Assembly (NCBI RefSeq): GCF_900604945.1
Contig: NZ_UWPB01000001.1
Location: 1,233,084-1,297,083, forward strand
DNA from: Ruminococcus sp. Marseille-P6503
Lineage (GTDB): Bacteria > Bacillota > Clostridia > Oscillospirales > Ruminococcaceae
Length of the DNA stretch: 64,000 nt
Direction of reading: 5' to 3'
A program made the position numbers and the translations under genes. Positions 60,912 to 64,000 of the stretch are shown one piece after another; the stretch's first letter is position 1, and the number at the start of each line of letters is the position of its first letter. Under the pieces are notes generated by a model that had not been told where the DNA came from, did not search any database, and worked only from the letters and a program-made list of their open reading frames with translations.

Positions 60912-61346
60912 ATGAGTTACAATCTCAATTATTCAGGCGAACAGGTGAATGAGGCGATAGGAAATGCGCTATCGCTTATCAGCGGAACGGAGACGATAAC
61001 AAACTCAAGTTCGAGTTCATTCCTTAATACAAAACTATCACTTCCGTTTACTCCGACTATCAACACAAGGATCGTGGCGACATTAAGACGTGCCGGCGCG
61101 CCCAGCCCGTTCCTCAACTATTGTCTTACGCTTATGTACAACCAGACAAGCGCGACTAACGCTTCGATATACGCTGTAATATGCGCGGGGCAGAACGCAA
61201 GCGGATCTCCAAGCGCAACACTCCCGGCCGGCACATACTACGTCGACTGGCTTGTTTTGAGTAAAGGAGAAGCTGCGTCAACGGCTTCAACAAATGCATT
61301 AAGCACAGAAAGCGAGGAAAGTACAAATGAAACAGAAATTAGCTAA
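60912..61346 (+). CDS. Tail appendage-like phage protein
   Basis: The 144-residue protein opens MSYNLNYSGEQVNEAIGNAL, a start seen in many phage tail-tip or fibre-associated proteins, and continues with a Ser/Thr-rich beta part (SSSSSFLNTKLSLPFTPTIN, GSPSATLPAGTYYVDWLVL). AAAGGAAGAG precedes ATG 60912. It overlaps the holin gene by 20 bases. The exact function is unknown. Confidence 0.6.
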   Translation: MSYNLNYSGEQVNEAIGNALSLISGTETITNSSSSSFLNTKLSLPFTPTINTRIVATLRRAGAPSPFLNYCLTLMYNQTSATNASIYAVICAGQNASGSPSATLPAGTYYVDWLVLSKGEAASTASTNALSTESEESTNETEIS

Positions 61347-61530
61347 GTTAATCAATGTAAAGTCAATCGTAACGCTTATGCTGACGATTGTTTTCTGCAT
61401 TTTAGCAGTAAAACAGTCTGTATCAGCAGAACAATTTTTGACAATCTTTACAACTGTTATCGCGTTCTATTTCGGAACGCAGTATCAGAAAAACACAAAT
61501 ATCAAGGAGGAAAATAACGATGAAAACTAA
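61327..61530 (+). CDS. Holin-like membrane protein
   Basis: The 67-residue protein has two hydrophobic segments (IVTLMLTIVFCILAV and FLTIFTTVIAFYFGTQY) separated by a short polar turn, and a charged C-terminal tail (NTNIKEENNDEN). It is directly upstream of the endolysin and overlaps it by 11 bases, the standard lysis cassette. Holins open the membrane so that the endolysin reaches the wall. Confidence 0.82.
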   Translation: MKQKLAKLINVKSIVTLMLTIVFCILAVKQSVSAEQFLTIFTTVIAFYFGTQYQKNTNIKEENNDEN

Positions 61531-62416
61531 AGGAATAGACGTATCATATTATCAGGGTGAGATCGACTTTAAAAAAGTAAAGGCGGCGGGTGTGGATTTT
61601 GTAATAATCCGCGCCGGTTACGGAAATTCTCTTGCATATCCTAAGCAAAAAGATCCGCGCTTTGAAGAATACTACAAAAACGCTAAAGCGGCAGGACTGA
61701 AAGCCGGAGCATACTGGTACAGCTATGCGGATAGCGTTGAAGCGGCGAAGCAGGAAGCAAAATCATGTCTTGCTGCGATCAAGGGTAAAACTTTCGAAAT
61801 GCCGATCTTCTTTGACTTGGAAGAGCAGAAGCAGTTTGCAAAAGGCAGATCGTTTTGCGACAGCATAGTCAAAGCGTTCTGCAATGCGCTCGAAGAAGCC
61901 GGATATTTCGCAGGACTTTATATCAGCCGCTCGCCTTTGCAGACACACATATCAGCCGATGTGGCTAAACGCTATGCGCTCTGGATCGCAGAATATAAAA
62001 GTAAATGCAATTACAGCGGCAGCTACGGCATATGGCAGTACAGCAGCACCGGAAAAATAAGCGGAATAAGCGGGAATGTCGACATGGATTACTGTTATGT
62101 TGACTATCCGTCAATGATCAAGAAAGGCGGTTTTAACTGCTTCAAAAAGACGGCGGCTTCATCCGCATCAACAGATAAAAAACAGACTTCTGCGGCTAAA
62201 AAGACATATACGAAAGGTACACAGGTCACACTTAAAAATACGAACTTGTATGTTTCAGCGACAGCAAAGTCCGGCGTGAAAAAAAGCGGTACATACTGGC
62301 TGTACGACGGAGCGGTTGTGAATGGGCGTATGAGGATAACAAACAAGAAGAGTAACTGCGGCAAAAGTCCTGTTGGGCAGTATGTTACCGGGTGGATCAA
62401 TAAATCCGACATATGA
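61520..62416 (+). CDS. Endolysin, GH25 muramidase with SH3-like C terminus
   Basis: The 298-residue protein has a GH25 catalytic domain (about 1-195: GIDVSYYQGEIDFKKVKAAG, VDFVIIRAGYG, MPIFFDLEE with the catalytic acids, YGIWQYSSTGKISGISGNVD) and, after a Ser/Ala/Lys linker (about 210-235), a wall-binding SH3-like domain (TKGTQVTLKNTNLYVSAT, GWINKSDI). It cuts the beta-1,4 bond between MurNAc and GlcNAc. There is no signal peptide, so export depends on the holin. Confidence 0.93.
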   Translation: MKTKGIDVSYYQGEIDFKKVKAAGVDFVIIRAGYGNSLAYPKQKDPRFEEYYKNAKAAGLKAGAYWYSYADSVEAAKQEAKSCLAAIKGKTFEMPIFFDLEEQKQFAKGRSFCDSIVKAFCNALEEAGYFAGLYISRSPLQTHISADVAKRYALWIAEYKSKCNYSGSYGIWQYSSTGKISGISGNVDMDYCYVDYPSMIKKGGFNCFKKTAASSASTDKKQTSAAKKTYTKGTQVTLKNTNLYVSATAKSGVKKSGTYWLYDGAVVNGRMRITNKKSNCGKSPVGQYVTGWINKSDI

Positions 62417-62427
62417 GGAGTGATATA

Positions 62428-62673
62428 ATGGATACGGATAAGGTCAAGACGGAGGAGATTACATATATATCAATGATAACAACGACCCGAATCAACTATC
62501 GGTCTGACTGCAATTTCAAAGCAGGATCAATAATCGGAGTGCTTGATGATAACATTAAAATTCAAGTGCAAAAGGATTTTAAATGCATTGCATACGGTCA
62601 TATCTGGTACAAAGTAAAAATCAACCGCAAGCATTATTTTATAGTTGCTGATCACCTCAAGTCTATCAATTAA
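62428..62673 (+). CDS. Small SH3-like protein after the endolysin
   Basis: The 81-residue protein (ITYISMITTTRINYRSDCNF, AGSIIGVLDDNIKIQVQKDF, AYGHIWYKVKINRKHYFIVA) has a bacterial SH3 pattern without a catalytic part. GAGGAGTGATATA precedes ATG 62428. It may be a separate wall-binding factor that assists lysis. A terminator closes the late operon. Confidence 0.65.
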   Translation: MDTDKVKTEEITYISMITTTRINYRSDCNFKAGSIIGVLDDNIKIQVQKDFKCIAYGHIWYKVKINRKHYFIVADHLKSIN

Positions 62674-62679
62674 ATAATT

Positions 62680-62716
62680 CAGCTCCGGGGGTACTGCTCT
62701 CGGAGCTGTTATTATA
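62680..62716 (+). terminator. Terminator at the end of the lysis module
   Basis: CAGCTCCG pairs with CGGAGCTG around a 13-base loop, followed by TTATTATAC. Confidence 0.75.
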
Positions 62717-62739
62717 CTATATATAAGGAGAGATGTAGA

Positions 62740-63477
62740 ATGAAAAGTCCAATACCATGGATAGGCGGTAAAAGCCAGCTGAAAAATAAGATAGTCGAGG
62801 CGTTTCCTCCGGACAAAAATTACGACAGATTTATTGATGTTTTCGGAGGCGGAGGATCGGTGCTTTTTGCAAAAGACAAGCACGCCGCTCTGGAGGTTTA
62901 CAACGACGCTAACAGCAATCTCGTCAATTTTTTCAGATGTTTAAAATATCATCGTCAAGAGCTTGAGCGTGAAATACGGTACTATTTAAACAGCCGGGAG
63001 ATGTTCCTTGACTGCCGTGAGCATATAAAAGAATCTGGTTTCACAGACATTCAGCGTGCCGCTATGTTTTATGTACTCGTGAAGACAGGCTTTGGTGCAA
63101 GCCTGCGTACTTTTGGCTGCAATAGAAAGCGTCTTAATACAGACAGCTTTGAAGATATTGAAAAACGCCTTGACGGAGTGGTTATCGAGAACAAGGATTT
63201 TGAAGATCTTATCAAAGTGTACGATCGAGATAAAGCTTTATTCTACTGTGATCCGCCGTATCATAAAACAGAAAGGCACTATGATGTTAAATTTACCAAT
63301 TCAGATCATCAGCACCTGAGCGATATTTTACATAGTATCAAGGGCAGATTTGTGTTGTCTTATAACGACGATGAATACATACGCAGCCTGTATTCTGACT
63401 GTAATATACTTGCTGTATCACGCAATAATAGTCTCAGCTCCAGTAGTTTTAAAGAAGTTGTAATCACAAATTTCTAG
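62740..63477 (+). CDS. D12-class adenine-specific DNA methyltransferase (Dam-like)
   Basis: The 245-residue protein has the D12 N-6 adenine methylase order: an N-terminal PIPWIGGKSQLKNKIVEAFP, the AdoMet motif DVFGGGGSVLFAK (about 33-45) and the catalytic DPPYHKTE (about 171-178), with SYNDDEYIRSLY near the end. It methylates adenine in a short DNA site, probably to protect phage DNA or control a promoter. No restriction enzyme is present. It lies at the right end, in the place where Mu has mom. Confidence 0.92.
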   Translation: MKSPIPWIGGKSQLKNKIVEAFPPDKNYDRFIDVFGGGGSVLFAKDKHAALEVYNDANSNLVNFFRCLKYHRQELEREIRYYLNSREMFLDCREHIKESGFTDIQRAAMFYVLVKTGFGASLRTFGCNRKRLNTDSFEDIEKRLDGVVIENKDFEDLIKVYDRDKALFYCDPPYHKTERHYDVKFTNSDHQHLSDILHSIKGRFVLSYNDDEYIRSLYSDCNILAVSRNNSLSSSSFKEVVITNF

Positions 63478-63544
63478 TATTTTTTTTAGAGCTTAAATAA
63501 CGGATTACGTTATTGGATTTGTAAAAAGAACGCAGGAGGTTAAG

Positions 63545-63742
63545 ATGATAAAACTTCAATTAAGACAACTGCTTGAATCTAGACATATGACTCAAGCTGA
63601 ACTTGCAGAAGCTACGCATATTCGTCCTTCAACGATTTCTGACTTATGCAATAATGTAGCTGAGCGTTTCAAATTTTCACATTTAGAAGCTATTTGTTTA
63701 GTTTTAAATTGTGATATTTCAGATATTTTAAAGCTTATATAA
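63545..63742 (+). CDS. Small XRE-family HTH protein
   Basis: The 65-residue protein is a single helix-turn-helix (LRQLLESRHMTQAELAEATH, IRPSTISDLCNNVAERFKFS, LEAICLVLNCDISDILKLI). CAGGAGG precedes the ATG. It may regulate the methyltransferase or the moron; the target is unknown. A terminator and the prophage end follow. Confidence 0.8.
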   Translation: MIKLQLRQLLESRHMTQAELAEATHIRPSTISDLCNNVAERFKFSHLEAICLVLNCDISDILKLI

Positions 63743-63780
63743 TAGCTCTTTTTATCCGTTTTAACAGTATTAAAAAATAC

Positions 63781-63831
63781 AAAAAAGCAGTGATTGTTTT
63801 AACACATTGAAACATTTCACTGCTTTTTTTT
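63781..63831 (+). terminator. Terminator at the prophage right end
   Basis: AAAAAAGCAGTGA pairs with TCACTGCTTTTTTT, with inner pairing TGTTT/AAACA, ending in a long U-run. It stops phage transcription before the flank. Confidence 0.85.
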
Positions 63832-63833
63832 GA

Positions 63834-63874
63834 TTTTGCTTGTCACTTTTTTGTGTTTTGCTTGTCAAATAACA
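63834..63874. promoter_or_regulatory. Prophage right end with two transposase-site-like repeats
   Basis: TTTTGCTTGTCA occurs twice (63833-63845 and 63856-63867), and the end is AATAACA. Read inward from the tip it begins TGTTATTTGACAAGCAAAAC, matching the left end at 15 of 20 positions. Confidence 0.7.
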
Positions 63875-64000
63875 CAAGCTGCATAAGAGCAAAGCCGATC
63901 AGCATCAGAATCATTGCGTAAATTACGGAGATTTTTATAGTGTCGGTCATACGTTTTTTGTTTCTCGCGCCGTAGTTGTAGGAAAGCACCGGAACCATTC
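63843..64000 (-). pseudogene. MATE family efflux transporter, truncated by the prophage
   Basis: The minus strand reads MVPVLSYNYGARNKKRMTDT, IKISVIYAMILMLIGFALMQL, typical of MATE transporters (the PLMSYNYGAK-type loop followed by a transmembrane helix), and then passes at 63874/63875 into phage DNA, ending VLFDKQNTKK with a TGA at 63843-63845. The gene runs off the right edge of the window. Its 3' part is not at the left prophage flank, where a relaxase fragment lies instead. Confidence 0.82.

Larger units (their letters stand above)
34140..63874 (+). mobile_element. Transposable (Mu-like) prophage with siphophage-type structural genes
   Basis: The left end reads TGTTGCTCGCCACGCAAAAT and the right end, in inverse orientation, TGTTATTTGACAAGCAAAAC. 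They match at 15 of the first 20 positions, both starting with TG as Mu-type elements do. Inside are an S24 repressor, Ner-like HTH, MuA- and MuB-like proteins, GemA and Mor/C, then terminase, portal, MuF, capsid, siphophage tail, lysis and methyltransferase genes, about 29.7 kb. All genes appear intact. The flanks (relaxase fragment, MATE fragment) do not belong together and there is no 5-bp duplication (ATTAC left, CAAGC right). Confidence 0.88.

Noticed and set aside
1..64000. tRNA, rRNA or CRISPR loci
   Set aside because: None was recognised by eye on either strand. tRNA genes could be missed without a covariance search.

Overview
The window looks like a chromosomal segment of an anaerobic, Gram-positive, plant-fibre-degrading Clostridia of the Ruminococcus/Oscillospiraceae type. 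The signs are a secreted GH5 cellulase with tandem carbohydrate-binding-like modules, a sortase-anchored FIVAR protein with an NPNTG signal, dockerin-like EF-hand repeats, the archaeal-type phosphoglycerate mutase ApgM, and strong AGGAGG ribosome binding sites. The genus assignment is inference.

Layout. (1) 0-5.3 kb, host genes: the 3' end of an ABC exporter ATPase, a sugar O-acetyltransferase, apgM, a lipoprotein, an SDR oxidoreductase and a small conserved protein. (2) 5.3-7.0 kb: an Rpn-type nuclease gene whose 5' part is lost at an IS3-family insertion (5809-7020, imperfect 24-bp ends, A7 -1 frameshift signal). (3) 7.2-12.0 kb: the wall-anchored FIVAR/LRR protein and the GH5 endoglucanase. 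(4) 12.2-20.2 kb: the recombination module of an integrative element, all on the minus strand: a sigma-like factor, a Cys-rich small protein, a mazF broken by a TGA at codon 6, a 53-aa protein, two full serine recombinases, a third recombinase-like protein without a catalytic domain, a Phd/RelE toxin-antitoxin pair and a tyrosine integrase. (5) 20.7-32.5 kb: two secreted polymorphic-toxin loci. One is a 2126-aa RHS/WapA-like protein carrying dockerin-like repeats, with a candidate immunity gene and, behind it, a decayed copy of part of the RHS core. The other is a VWA/thrombospondin-type-3 protein with a C-terminal toxin-like domain and its own candidate immunity gene. (6) 32.7-34.1 kb: a 5'-truncated Sel1-repeat gene, probably the 3' half of a MobL-type relaxase. 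(7) 34140-63874: a complete-looking transposable (Mu-like) prophage with a siphophage-type structural module. (8) 63875-64000: a MATE transporter gene cut off by the prophage right end.

The prophage runs from an S24 repressor and a strong early promoter with an embedded operator, through a Ner-like regulator, the MuA-like transposase, the MuB-like ATPase, GemA and a Mor/C activator, to the late genes. A NusG/LoaP-like antiterminator sits just before the terminase, and at least three intrinsic terminators lie inside the late operon behind it. This suggests that late expression depends on processive antitermination. The late genes encode terminase, portal, a MuF-type capsid protein with a toxin-like C terminus and a candidate immunity gene, scaffold, capsid, tail, tape measure, holin, GH25 endolysin and, at the right end where Mu has mom, a D12-class adenine methyltransferase. 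A lipoprotein moron sits on the opposite strand with its own promoter and palindromic operator. The two prophage flanks belong to different genes and there is no 5-bp target duplication, so the locus has probably been rearranged by transposition (or misassembled).

The recurring theme is toxin-immunity gene pairs on mobile DNA: RHS, VWA-TSP3, MuF, RelE/Phd and a dead MazF.
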